A stretch of 64,000 nucleotides of DNA from an uncultured Hellea sp. (GCA_938007935.1 CALLMD010000031.1:62001-126000); one strand, 5' to 3'. Positions 30,701-39,369 are shown, numbered from the stretch's first letter. Translations and numbers: made by a program. Notes: generated by a model from the sequence alone, not told the origin.

Positions 30701-31132
30701 CTTATTAACCAGTTCAGATGGGAACTGCGAGAAGTTAACAGAGCGATCGCCAGATCCGTTCGTCGCCACACGACCATTTACCACTGTCGATGACAAATAT
30801 GGCCCAAGGCCGCGAACTGAAACTTCTGTCGCGCCGCCATTTTCCCTATGCGAGGCAACACCCGTAATAGTTTCCAAGGCTTCACCAATAGAAAGTGCGG
30901 GAATATCGCCAATTTCATCCGCGGAAAGTCCGTCAACAATTTGTGTATTGTCGCGTTTAAGCGCAATTGCATCTTGAATAACCTGACGCGATCCCGTGAC
31001 AATAACTTCATCGTTAAGGTTATCCTGTGCCAGAGCCGTTTGTGAGAGCGCTAGCATTGAGACGGATACACTCCCCATAAGAAGCGCTTTCGCAGATTTC
31101 ATTTGAATAATATTAGAACGGTACTTCGCCAT
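27761..31132 (-). CDS. TonB-dependent receptor (Xanthomonas/Caulobacter type), alginate uptake
   Basis: Outer-membrane receptor of 1123 aa: signal peptide (about 1-35, ending TALAQ), plug domain (about 45-170; DEVIVTGSRQVIQDAI, the TonB box region, then EVSVRGLGPYLSSTVVNG), and a 22-strand barrel ending in FFGLRGRF with the C-terminal Phe used by BamA. A GGGGAGA ribosome binding site supports the start. It is of the TIGR01782 type that imports oligosaccharides. Its promoter carries the shared operator, so co-regulation with the lyases is likely. Confidence 0.92.
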   Translation of the reverse strand: MAKYRSNIIQMKSAKALLMGSVSVSMLALSQTALAQDNLNDEVIVTGSRQVIQDAIALKRDNTQIVDGLSADEIGDIPALSIGEALETITGVASHRENGGATEVSVRGLGPYLSSTVVNGRVATNGSGDRSVNFSQFPSELVNKLEVFKTQNASQVEGGVAGQINLETIKPLDYGKKRIQFDIKGNVNPDQLDQSDTEAGDIGYRGTVSYTDQFEVGTGDVGFSIGFQRSDISQPEAEARQTGPTSNSRPACLITNGLASFIEPQSLGTATGFSNNPETRRRGDDDCDDVNVEGFDLSDTSGSASPTAAELAGFRNASGSRVEGVDTTINPETGLLNDFGVPFVFAPSQRHFRQNDTRDERDALFGALQYQPNDRLDVNLDVQWSERTQSELRNDLTFNGGRRNDTSLNVIDASGNTSSTTTLDTLVTTPQGGVLRAITDNSIEIQGGDYERKETYLGGGLNVEYELTNRLTATADIGYSKTERDERAFEFRIQSNASPVIEFDQRNSGVGLFTLHSEEFDVNDPANFVDRLRVRIDNDLHREDEVLSGSLDFNYDLGDGFFKELEAGVRYGQRDYLSLGGGIDANNPYNRLTGRTTFEIEDNRDLEIQSQQVFDSSGDLADTYIGFIAQVNDACYSGGTPENNFLSSVRSGDIVTNRFFDDQGAFQSVGTNSWATFDARCVAETGVGLINSINDQINAALLDSGINDLSGDPTDPIALLSSEIPELIVERDNTVDVQEDVSSVYLMANYESTFAGGIPISGNIGARLVQTDVTATGYREAITITENDEGEFSLVRPDFTNPGAVQEITESHSYTRLLPSANLIMEVAEDKLVRMGVFRAMSRADPQDLGFSRIFSTNIDDDGSETAASIDDVIGEIRAVGNPNFDPLMSWNYDASFEWYPNADSILAIGAYYKSFQGGFETVIQPESFEFNGQTVTRDVTTTQTSDQTSNLFGLELTASHGFTYLPGLLSGLGAKISYNYVDSDFEFEDSRYGDAFTRLPDGSLVQTNQGIIAPGGLPGLSENTISAQVYYGIGDLDLAVNYKYRDQYFQPFTSDGTRLRYVGDVGVWEARAAYKLTDNFRLSAEIINITSEPKEQFAFVDDDRYEVNDYGPRIFFGLRGRF

Positions 31133-31170
31133 TGATCGTCTCCCCTGAGATTATGGTTTAATTTTATAGA

Positions 31171-31242
31171 ATAAGAACCAATAATACGTTATTATGTCAA
31201 CCTATTATGACAACCGATTTACTTATACTGGTATGACCAATG
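31171..31242 (-). promoter_or_regulatory. Promoter and operator of receptor 1, shared with the PL7 upstream region
   Basis: On the minus strand a TTGACA -35 (31195-31200) is followed by a -10-like TTCTTA or TCTTAT at 31171-31177. Upstream, AACCGATTT (31212-31220) and CTGGTATGACCAA (31228-31240) reproduce the half-sites and spacing at the PL6 and receptor 2 promoters. The right-hand end overlaps the annotated start codon of the plus-strand PL7 gene, so the site may control both directions. Confidence 0.7.
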
Positions 31243-32234
31243 CATAATACCGCTCAGCTGTTGCTTAATAGTCACGCTTTAAAGTTTCATACTGCCACTA
31301 AAAGTCGCAAATCCCTACTTCAGGATAAGCTTGGTCGAATCTGCTTTAGCTTGATGAGCCTAGTCACCGCCTCTTTAACCTCCCCCATGGTCTTAGCGCA
31401 AACAGGTACCGTGCCGCCTTTAGAGCTCAACGATTGGTATTTAACACTCCCTATTGATGACGATAAAAACGGCAAGGCCGATACTATTAGCGAAACTCAG
31501 CTCGTCAAAGGCTGGACAGATAAGCGTTTTTTTATCCCTCCGAGGATGGTGGATTGGTTTTTCGAGCGCCTATCGCAGGCGCCAAAACATCAAAAAACAC
31601 AAATTACGTCCGAACAGAGCTCCGGGAAATGTTGCGACGCGGGAATACAAAGATAAAAACGTCAGAGCCTGGGAAGAACAACTGGGTTCTCTCGACCGCT
31701 GCAAAACGATACCGCAAAAAGGCGGGCGGTGTTGATGGTGAGCTTCATGCAAGCCTTGCCGTCAACTACGTCACGACCACTGGGGCTAAAAGTGAAGTTG
31801 GCCGCGTTATTATCGGCCAAATTCATGGGCGCGATGACGAACCCGTTCGCCTCTATTATCGCAAGCTCCCCCATCACAGCAAAGGAACGCTTTATTTTGC
31901 GCATGAAGTTAAAGGCCAGAGCGAGGATATTTATATCCCCTTAATCGGCAACCGCGCGAATAAGGCTGATGACCCTATTGATGGCATTGCTCTAAATAAA
32001 GTATTTTCATATTCAATCGTGGCCGCAGGGCACGCTGCTGAAGTCAGTATTCATAAAGAAGGGAAAGTCATTGCCCGCAAACGCATAGATATGAGCAAAA
32101 GCGGATATAATAGCTCTGACGAATATCTCTACTTCAAAGCTGGAGTTTATAATCAAAATAAAACGGGTAATCCAGATGATTACGTCCAAGCCACATTCTA
32201 TTCTATAAGAAATTTGCATAGCCGCGCACGGTAA
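31240..32234 (+). pseudogene. PL7 alginate lyase interrupted by a one-base frameshift
   Basis: The first frame (31240-31656) has a leader and the PL7 start LNDWYLTLPI, then reads correctly up to FFIPP. The second frame (in phase from about 31545) resumes with DGGLVFRAPIAGAKTSKN and carries all three PL7 signatures: RTELREML, QIHG and YFKAGVYNQ. One base is missing near 31543-31544 (CCGAG/GATGG). Unless the base is a sequencing error, no full enzyme is made. The true start is uncertain because the operator overlaps ATG 31240; ATG 31352 is an alternative. Confidence 0.85.
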
Positions 32235-32286
32235 AACCGCTAAGCTCAATGCCAGTGAATTCATCTCATCTAATTTAATTTCTCAC

Positions 32287-32320
32287 AAAAAAAAAAGGGC
32301 GCCGAATAATCGACGGCCCC
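32287..32320 (-). terminator. Rho-independent terminator after receptor 2
   Basis: On the minus strand a GC-rich stem (GGGC-CGTCGA pairing with TCGGCG-CCC, one bulged C, TTAT loop) is followed by a run of ten T. It lies 22 bases past the receptor 2 stop and also separates it from the convergent PL7 remnant. Confidence 0.85.
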
Positions 32321-32341
32321 TCTTTCAAGAATATTTACTTC

Positions 32342-35320
32342 CTAAAAAGTGTAGCTACCGCCAAAGACAACACGACGATCTGGGTAGCCAACGAAACAGA
32401 TTGGACCTGTGTCGGTAACACAGCGCTGAACAACATTCGATTTGGTTAGGTTCACGCCCTCGACGCCAATGTTGAAGTTATCTGTGACATCATAATTAAT
32501 GCTAGCATTGAGCTGACCACGACTTTCATTGACGACTGGAAAGCTAAATGTTGAGTTAACGCTGGCACCACCGGCAAAGTCGAGTGTCCGGTACTGTTCA
32601 CGCCAAGTGTAACGTGCCCGAGCTGACAAGCCATACTTCTCATAGAAGGCCGTGAGGTTATAGGCGTTCTTGGAGTTATCCAACAATCCGCGCGGCAATG
32701 ACTGGTCGCCTAACACAGTTCGTCCACGTCCGCCTGTCGTATCAACGATCGAACCGCCGCCGAACTTTTGGTATGTGTAATTGGCGAGAATGCCGAAGCC
32801 TGAGGCCCAAGCAAATCCGCCCATACGGTCTTCATAGTCATTAAGCGTATGCTGAAAAGAGACTTCGATACCCTCTTGCGAGATAGAAGCAGTTTCGTTC
32901 ACAACCGTTACAAGGTCTACACAGTAGCCAATTGTTCCAGTAGGCGCGAATTGGTTTGCCTCAACAACTGGGTTGAATATACCTCCGCCTGGACAATCTG
33001 GATTCGTTTCACGAACTAGACCTGATCCTGAATTACCAGCACTAAGCGCAGCTTCGTCTGTAATTTGACTGATGGTAGAGTTTCGCTTTTTGTTAAAGTA
33101 TCCAATACTGAATACGGATCCAGGTGAAAAATACCAATCAGCCGAGATATCGAATGAGTCTGTGACCGAAGGCTGTAGACTTGGATTACCAATTCTGATG
33201 GGCGTATTTTCGTTCTGTGTGAATGTCGTCGCCGTATTGATATTTCCAAACCCAGGACGCAGAATATCCTGATTATAGGCTGCGCGGATTAGAACATTTT
33301 CGACTGGTTCGAACGCGAGGTTAGCTCGCGGCAGGAAGAAGTCATAGGTGCCTGATGTTGTCTGTAGCGACCCACCTCCTCCGGGGGCAGGAACAAACGA
33401 TGTCGAGTCCACATCTGTCTCAATGTATCTTGCACCTACATTACCTCGAAACATTCCAAAGCCGAAATTCGCTTGTGCATAAAATGCATCAGTTGACTCG
33501 TCAACGCTGTAGGATGAACCTTGAAGAAGTTGTACGTTTGCTGTGGTCCGGCCATCAGCTTGTGGCTCAAGAAGGCGTTGCTGGGCGAACGCATTTTCAA
33601 GTGTAGCTAAGGTGCCACTTGGATCGTTAAACGCACGGTCTGGATCAATTAGCAAAAAGTTCTTAACAAACAGCTCGCGACCATCGGCGTCTCCAAAATT
33701 GTCAGGCCCTGGAACAAGTAGGTCTGCGAATAGACGGCCATTGGGACTGTCTTCAAGACGACTAAAGCCACCAATACGGCCCTCGACACGTTGGAACTCG
33801 GTAGAACGGTCGTTGTTGCGGTACCCGACGTCAATAGATGTCAGGAACTCGCCAAATGAACTGCCTTCCAAGTCATATGAGAGATCGAGACGCAAAGATT
33901 CTTCACTATTGTCCGTCGTATTACGCCCAACCCGAACATCATCAATTACGACATTGTTAGGGTCTAGTAGCTGCGCAGCGGTAGGCGCGAATGGCGAGGA
34001 GAAATCAATACCAAAAGAGAGAGACTCGTTGGAGCGATCAAAGATAAACGGTACAGAGTTGTCATTACTTGTTCTTGGGTCGCCCGTTGCTCCGCCGTCA
34101 AGCGGTGTATTCGGGTTAATAAAATTCAGTACGGTGCTGAGGTTAGGGTTTTCCGTTTCGGATGTTGTGTTAGACCACTCTGCACGACCTGAAAGACGGT
34201 CTGTGATATCCCATTCACCGCCCAAAACAAATACATTGTTCACCGTAACCCGCGCACCTGTATCACTAGCGAAACGCAGGTTCGGATCATCATCATCGAC
34301 GCCGAGGTTAACTGGAATACGGCCAGATACAGCCACCTCGCTTACAGTGCCCGGAAAGCCGAAGTCGATTGGCTCAAATGTGTCAATTTCTGCAACTGAG
34401 CGGAGAGAACTTACACCAGAAGCTTGTACACGATAGGAGTCTTGAGCCCGTTGTTGATCATTGACGATAGCATCAAAGTACAACTTCACATTATCGCTAG
34501 GCCTGGCCTCGACCGTGCCTGCAAGGTTAATTGTTTCATATTTAAAGTTTTCCTGTTCTTGAAGCAGGAACTGAATACCAAGGAAATCTCTACCATCAAC
34601 CGAGCGAAGCTGGTCTACATCGGCTCGCGGACGAAAGGAAACTGCATCTTGTTCAGTGTAAGAGCCACTAACGACAAAGCCGATTTCCTGACCAGAGGCG
34701 TTATCCCACTTTTTACCGAGCGCACCAGATAAACGAGGCTTAATGCCTTCTGTACTTAACTCACTATATTCACCTTGAACTCGGACAGAGGCGAGAGTTT
34801 CTTTCAAATCAAGTGGACGAATAGTCCTTAGGTTAACGGTACCACCAACTGAACCCTCAATCGTTGAAGCTTCTGGCGCTTTGATTACCTCAACACCAGC
34901 AATAATAGCTGGGTTGACATCTTCAAAACTGATGCCAACTCGGCCCGAACCAGAACCCACCGTCGAGACACCATTAATTTCAACACGGTTATCGTTAGTA
35001 CCACGAATTTGAACACCTGTACCAACACCGGCCGTTCGTGTGATTTGAATACCTGTGACGTTTTCCAAAACTTCAGCGAGGTTTTGATCTGGAAGCTTAC
35101 CGATATCTTCTGCCAATATAACCTCGACAAGGCTATCCGCATTACGCTTTTCAATGATAGCGTTTTCAAGTGACTGACGGATACCAACTGCGATAACTTC
35201 ATCATCTGGAGCACTTTGCGCCAAAGCCGTTGATGTTACCATCATAGACAATGAAGATCCGATTAGCATTGCTGCTTTTATCGAGCCATAACGGCGGTTT
35301 TTCTGTATCGTTGTTAGCAT
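32342..35320 (-). CDS. TonB-dependent receptor 2, alginate locus
   Basis: A 992-residue outer-membrane receptor: signal peptide (about 1-35, ending TALAQ), plug (about 40-170; DDEVIAVGIRQSLENAI, then GVQIRGTNDNRVEINGV), and a beta barrel ending in VFGGSYTF. AGAGGGAA before the ATG is a good ribosome binding site. It is a TIGR01782-type receptor but clearly diverged from receptor 1 in length and barrel loops, so the two may take up different oligomer sizes or M/G compositions. The gene has its own operator-bearing promoter and a strong terminator. Confidence 0.92.
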   Translation of the reverse strand: MLTTIQKNRRYGSIKAAMLIGSSLSMMVTSTALAQSAPDDEVIAVGIRQSLENAIIEKRNADSLVEVILAEDIGKLPDQNLAEVLENVTGIQITRTAGVGTGVQIRGTNDNRVEINGVSTVGSGSGRVGISFEDVNPAIIAGVEVIKAPEASTIEGSVGGTVNLRTIRPLDLKETLASVRVQGEYSELSTEGIKPRLSGALGKKWDNASGQEIGFVVSGSYTEQDAVSFRPRADVDQLRSVDGRDFLGIQFLLQEQENFKYETINLAGTVEARPSDNVKLYFDAIVNDQQRAQDSYRVQASGVSSLRSVAEIDTFEPIDFGFPGTVSEVAVSGRIPVNLGVDDDDPNLRFASDTGARVTVNNVFVLGGEWDITDRLSGRAEWSNTTSETENPNLSTVLNFINPNTPLDGGATGDPRTSNDNSVPFIFDRSNESLSFGIDFSSPFAPTAAQLLDPNNVVIDDVRVGRNTTDNSEESLRLDLSYDLEGSSFGEFLTSIDVGYRNNDRSTEFQRVEGRIGGFSRLEDSPNGRLFADLLVPGPDNFGDADGRELFVKNFLLIDPDRAFNDPSGTLATLENAFAQQRLLEPQADGRTTANVQLLQGSSYSVDESTDAFYAQANFGFGMFRGNVGARYIETDVDSTSFVPAPGGGGSLQTTSGTYDFFLPRANLAFEPVENVLIRAAYNQDILRPGFGNINTATTFTQNENTPIRIGNPSLQPSVTDSFDISADWYFSPGSVFSIGYFNKKRNSTISQITDEAALSAGNSGSGLVRETNPDCPGGGIFNPVVEANQFAPTGTIGYCVDLVTVVNETASISQEGIEVSFQHTLNDYEDRMGGFAWASGFGILANYTYQKFGGGSIVDTTGGRGRTVLGDQSLPRGLLDNSKNAYNLTAFYEKYGLSARARYTWREQYRTLDFAGGASVNSTFSFPVVNESRGQLNASINYDVTDNFNIGVEGVNLTKSNVVQRCVTDTGPICFVGYPDRRVVFGGSYTF

Positions 35321-35372
35321 ATTCTTGATTCCCTCTGCTTATTTAAAAAATACATTATTCTTGTTGAGTCGC

Positions 35373-35442
35373 AAAAGAACCCCTAGATGACAATTTGTCA
35401 ACCTATTTAAGAACCAATTTTATATAATTGGTATGACCAATT
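35373..35442 (-). promoter_or_regulatory. Promoter and operator of receptor 2
   Basis: On the minus strand a TTGACA -35 (35396-35401) and -10-like TCTTTT lie before receptor 2. Upstream is the best operator in the window, AATTGGTATGACCAATT (35426-35442): perfect seven-base arms around ATG. A third half-site ACCAATT (35413-35419) sits between it and the -35. The layout matches the PL6 and receptor 1 promoters. An isolated half-site ATACCAATT occurs further up near 35479. The rest of the 35443-35578 gap shows nothing else. Confidence 0.75.
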
Positions 35443-35578
35443 AACGATTATTGAAACATGTTGCATTTAGGCAACAAGATACCAATTCCCCGGAAAATAT
35501 GTGTTATTACAGACTAACAGGAAATGCTGCCTTTAGATTATTAGCAAAAGCCTGTAAATACAAAGCCTTAAATATAAA

Positions 35579-38227
35579 CTATTCTGGTGGATGACCGATT
35601 AAAGAACGATCCTTGTATCGCAATGTCGATTGTTTTTCTATCGGTACAAAAAATTTCCAACTAGACAATGGTTCAGTATCCCCCACATTATCAGATGTAA
35701 TTAATGTCAATATGAACGCGTCTTGAGGCGCAACTTTGAATTCATAAGTAGGCATAGATTCCTTTCCTTCTTGTGAAATAAGAGCACCATCAGCCTGACG
35801 CATTAAACCTTTAACCGAAGCGGAAAGATGCGGCCAAGGTATTGTCATGTTCACTACATCCTCATTATCACTTGCATTATAAACTAAAAAACGAACTTCG
35901 TTATTTACTCGGGATACGGACTCAATAATCAAACCATCAGACATAGAGAAACCCTGCGCGACTTGGCCAGACTTTAAGGGCTGCAAGTTATACTCCTTTG
36001 CAGCACGCGAGAATTTAACCGGATCATCAGCGCTTGATAGAACTATTGCATAATTATATTTCAGTTCCGATTTTCCAGATAAAAGCTCATTCTTTTTGCC
36101 TCGATAATTAGCTTGCGTATGCGCCAATAAAATATCTGCAAAACTATCACCCCATTGACGCCCAGCTAAACCCTTATCCAATATTGCGACCCCCTTTTGT
36201 GAGGCAGTTAAATGACTTGACCACCCCATTGCCGGCCCAATCGTGGAGTTCAATCCTAAATTTTTATGATCGTAAAAAGATTTCAAGTGCTCAAGATCTC
36301 TAAGCTCACTAGGTTTATCCTGTACAAACCCAAAAGGTGTACCGCGATTTTGGTAAGAAATATTATCTGGCAATGAAAAACGCGCGCTCACTAATAGGCC
36401 ATTAGGAACATTCTGAGTAGAGGTCTCAAATTCAATACGTTTTCCTCTTTTTGGAATTCGGACAAGACGCTTAAGGACCATTCCATTTGAATGGGTATTG
36501 ATTATACTTAAGCTAACAAAAAGCGGTCCATTGGTTTGTCTTATTTTCGCAGGCAGCTGGTCTGAAGAACCAAGGTATTGCAATTTTTCAAGTGGGGATA
36601 AAAAGTCAGACGCGCTTAAACCTTTTTCTAATTTTAAAGGATCATTCATCCACACAATCTTGTTTGAAAATGTCGTTAGCGGTGTACCAGCTTTATCCAA
36701 AATTGATATTATCTCGCCCGTCGAAGCATCAAAATTGACTTTTAGGTCCTCTGTTTCAATGTATCCCGTAAATTCATCTAAAACAGAGCGCTCAGCCTTT
36801 GATGGCATTAAAATATTTCCAGAGAACTGACGCACGCCCCCTTCACATATAGCTGACTGATTTAAAATATCATTCTTTTCACATATCGCGCCGTTTGGTT
36901 GAGTTTTATCATCAGCCCATTGATAGTACCCATTTCGCATCCAGCCAATTGGGTCAAATGCATATGTTTCTTCCATACTATTGGATATCTCATCTAAAAG
37001 TTTTACCGCCATTTGGGTCCGGTCACGAACATTCCATTGTTCTTCACCGATGAACGGGTCATCAGAACCCGCCCCCCACAATAATGCTCGGTCTGCATTA
37101 AGTAATACCATCCACCAAGCATCATGTAGTTCCGCAGATTTATATGAACCGTTATCTTTACCCATAGATAAAGATGACATTATTTCCGTCGAAACTAATT
37201 GATTTTCAAGACTTCTAAACTCTTGTTTAATTTGTGGAAGATTTACCCAAAAGGCATTATAGCTAAAAATACCTGCCTCATCAATTTTTGGTAGACTAAC
37301 ACCGGATTTCAAAGCGTTATCCAGACTGAATTGAAAATCTTCCGTCGTTCCAAGGCACACCTCTCGACCCGTATCATCTTTCACTGCTGTAATCATTTCT
37401 TCTAAGCGCGAAATATCTTCCGGAGCTTCACTATAATCACCATTACCAATAAGCCATAAGAAGGGAAGTTCTGGCTGCAGAGCTGCATCTAAACGAATTT
37501 CAGACAGCATTTGTTCTTTATAGCTGTCTGGCAGTACCCCCTCGCCTTTAAACGCCAAACGCCATTGGGCATAGCTTTTAACATTAGCGACCATTGTCGA
37601 TGCCCCACTGGGGGCAACAAGTTCATATAATTGATTCTTTGTGCTTGAATTCCTCTGATGCACCATCAAATCAATATCTAAAAGGTCTAGATACTCAGAG
37701 ATATTTGGATTTACGCCTAATAGATCAATATACCATGCTATATCTGGGCGAATTCCAATTTCGGAAGAAAACCAATCTTGAGCTATTTGCCCCATTCTAA
37801 AATTAGTTGCGCCTGAGGATAAAGATGAATCATACTCAACGGCAAAGGCATTTGTTAAAGATGCTTTTCCAGACTGAAGTAGTCCAAGGAGTCTGTCATA
37901 CTCTGCTGGACTTAAATTTTTAATAGCGATCGCCGTCGGCACCTCTGAAAACACAAACGGTAGATTGGATTTATCCGCAACATCAATAAAGCTTACATAG
38001 TTGTTCACCATATAGTTTCGCTCCGGAGCAAAACCAGTAAGCCACCCAGTGGCTGTTCCATGAGTATTAGGCACAACCCAAATTGGATTTTCTACATCAA
38101 GGCAATTTTGCGTCTCTGGGCGTGGTATAACATGACTAACGATATACTCTTGAGTGTCGTCAATTTTTTGAGATCTACATGCCTGCAGAAAAGAAACGAT
38201 TATCATGCAAAAAACAAATATTTTCAT
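35579..38227 (-). CDS. GH38-like glycoside hydrolase-related lipoprotein
   Basis: An 882-residue protein with a lipoprotein-like leader (FLQAC, Cys17). The N-terminal third resembles the GH38 alpha-mannosidase-related family: VVPNTHGTATGWL, FVFSEVPTAIAIKNL, LTNAFAVEYD and AWYIDLLGVNPN, the last holding the likely nucleophile Asp. In classical GH38 the first motif is H-x-D; here the zinc-ligand Asp is replaced. The C-terminal two thirds form beta-sandwich domains. Composition is AT-rich against its neighbours (20 of 60 G+C in row 36601). Substrate and activity are uncertain. Confidence 0.7.
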   Translation of the reverse strand: MKIFVFCMIIVSFLQACRSQKIDDTQEYIVSHVIPRPETQNCLDVENPIWVVPNTHGTATGWLTGFAPERNYMVNNYVSFIDVADKSNLPFVFSEVPTAIAIKNLSPAEYDRLLGLLQSGKASLTNAFAVEYDSSLSSGATNFRMGQIAQDWFSSEIGIRPDIAWYIDLLGVNPNISEYLDLLDIDLMVHQRNSSTKNQLYELVAPSGASTMVANVKSYAQWRLAFKGEGVLPDSYKEQMLSEIRLDAALQPELPFLWLIGNGDYSEAPEDISRLEEMITAVKDDTGREVCLGTTEDFQFSLDNALKSGVSLPKIDEAGIFSYNAFWVNLPQIKQEFRSLENQLVSTEIMSSLSMGKDNGSYKSAELHDAWWMVLLNADRALLWGAGSDDPFIGEEQWNVRDRTQMAVKLLDEISNSMEETYAFDPIGWMRNGYYQWADDKTQPNGAICEKNDILNQSAICEGGVRQFSGNILMPSKAERSVLDEFTGYIETEDLKVNFDASTGEIISILDKAGTPLTTFSNKIVWMNDPLKLEKGLSASDFLSPLEKLQYLGSSDQLPAKIRQTNGPLFVSLSIINTHSNGMVLKRLVRIPKRGKRIEFETSTQNVPNGLLVSARFSLPDNISYQNRGTPFGFVQDKPSELRDLEHLKSFYDHKNLGLNSTIGPAMGWSSHLTASQKGVAILDKGLAGRQWGDSFADILLAHTQANYRGKKNELLSGKSELKYNYAIVLSSADDPVKFSRAAKEYNLQPLKSGQVAQGFSMSDGLIIESVSRVNNEVRFLVYNASDNEDVVNMTIPWPHLSASVKGLMRQADGALISQEGKESMPTYEFKVAPQDAFILTLITSDNVGDTEPLSSWKFFVPIEKQSTLRYKDRSLIGHPPE

Positions 38228-38309
38228 ATTGCGTATTAATAAGTGTTAAAATGAAATTGCAACATTTGCTTTATCTAATTCATGAATATTTCTTCCTAAA
38301 GGCCTTAAT

Positions 38310-38329
38310 CCATATTACGAACAATATGG
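38310..38329. promoter_or_regulatory. Palindrome upstream of the GH38-like gene
   Basis: CCATATT (38310-38316) and AATATGG (38323-38329) form an inverted repeat with a six-base spacer in the AT-rich 190-bp gap between the GH38-like gene and scoB. It lies about 85 bp upstream of the GH38-like start and could be an operator for that gene. Nothing else in the gap was recognised. Confidence 0.35.
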
Positions 38330-38417
38330 CAAGAAGTTCACCAATTTATTTGCCCCTTCACATGGACAAGTCGAAAAATAATCAAAGTCAAAAAAGATTA
38401 AAGACCCCAAATAGGCT

Positions 38418-39056
38418 CTACTCATAGACAATATCAGCCTTGGTTTTGGCTTTGATTTCATCTAGGCTAACGCCATTCGCGATTTCTGTGAGGCGGAAAC
38501 GGTTTTGTCCACCTTCTCGGTTAAACACGCCTAAATCCGTAATGACCATATCAATGCAGTTTTGCCCTGTTAGGGGTAAAGTGCATTCTTTAAGAAACTT
38601 GCTCTCACCGCGCTTATTGGTGTGATCAAATAGTGCGATGCACCGTTTGACACCCGCGACAAGATCCATCGCACCGCCCATACCTTTAACCATTTTACCT
38701 GGTATCATCCAATTGGCGATATCACCATTTTCAGCCACTTCCATCGCACCCAAAATAGACAGATCAATATGTCCCCCGCGGATCATGGCAAAGCTTGTTG
38801 CGCTGTCAAAGAAGCTCGATTTTGGCAGGGTCGTGATAGTTTGCTTACCCGCATTGATAAGGTCAGCATCTTCTTCGCCCGCATAAGGGAAAGGGCCCAT
38901 GCCCAGCATACCATTTTCAGATTGCAGCGTAACATCCACGCCCTCAGGGATATGGTTTGCGACAAGTGTTGGAATGCCAATACCCAGATTGACATAAAAG
39001 CCATCTTCAAGCTCTTTGGCCGCCCGCGCCGCCATATCATCGCGTGTCCAGCTCAT
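38418..39056 (-). CDS. scoB: 3-oxoacid CoA-transferase subunit B
   Basis: Beta subunit of the succinyl-CoA:acetoacetate CoA-transferase, which activates acetoacetate, the end product of leucine breakdown. The catalytic Glu lies in LQSENGMLGMGP and the start LGIGIPTLVANHIPEGV is typical. 212 aa is normal. AAGGAG lies just before the ATG. It is separated from scoA by a small unknown gene rather than adjoining it as is usual. Confidence 0.93.
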   Translation of the reverse strand: MSWTRDDMAARAAKELEDGFYVNLGIGIPTLVANHIPEGVDVTLQSENGMLGMGPFPYAGEEDADLINAGKQTITTLPKSSFFDSATSFAMIRGGHIDLSILGAMEVAENGDIANWMIPGKMVKGMGGAMDLVAGVKRCIALFDHTNKRGESKFLKECTLPLTGQNCIDMVITDLGVFNREGGQNRFRLTEIANGVSLDEIKAKTKADIVYE

Positions 39057-39075
39057 GATGTACTCCTTCTAATTA

Positions 39076-39366
39076 CTACCATGACCGCCATTTCCCACCG
39101 CCAAAATATGCATCTACTTCCTTAATAATTTCATCAAAGTCGATAAAATCTGCCTCTAAAAAAGAACCTGAAATTTGACATCCGCCACCTTTGCCCTCTT
39201 TGAAACGTAAAGATACCATTTCTCCATGCATATATGGATCTTGCTGTAACGCTAAAAGGGAATGATACGCTTGATCGGCATTTTTGCCTTCTAAGTCATC
39301 ATACCAAACCTGTGTATATTTTGCCGTGTTAGCTTCTTGGTGATGCAATCGAATTTTTAATCGCAT
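39076..39366 (-). CDS. Small protein of unknown function inside the sco operon
   Basis: A 96-residue soluble protein with acidic and aromatic residues (WYDDLEGKNADQAYHSLLAL) and a Gly-rich turn (EGKGGGCQISGSF) with one Cys. It starts three bases after the scoA stop with GGGAGA correctly placed upstream and ends 19 bases before scoB, so it is a real operon member rather than a shadow. No family was recognised. The tail FGGGKWRSW is aromatic and could be exposed. Confidence 0.7.
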   Translation of the reverse strand: MRLKIRLHHQEANTAKYTQVWYDDLEGKNADQAYHSLLALQQDPYMHGEMVSLRFKEGKGGGCQISGSFLEADFIDFDEIIKEVDAYFGGGKWRSW

Positions 39367-39369
39367 AAC

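Noticed and set aside
33543-34436. 297-residue plus-strand ORF
   Set aside because: It lies entirely antisense to receptor 2, whose motifs and domain plan are clear; the ORF is Ser/Arg-rich and has no recognisable motif, a shadow effect.
38179-38427. 82-residue plus-strand ORF between the GH38-like gene and scoB
   Set aside because: It overlaps both flanking genes, has no convincing ribosome binding site and no motif; low-complexity AT-rich sequence gives such ORFs by chance.
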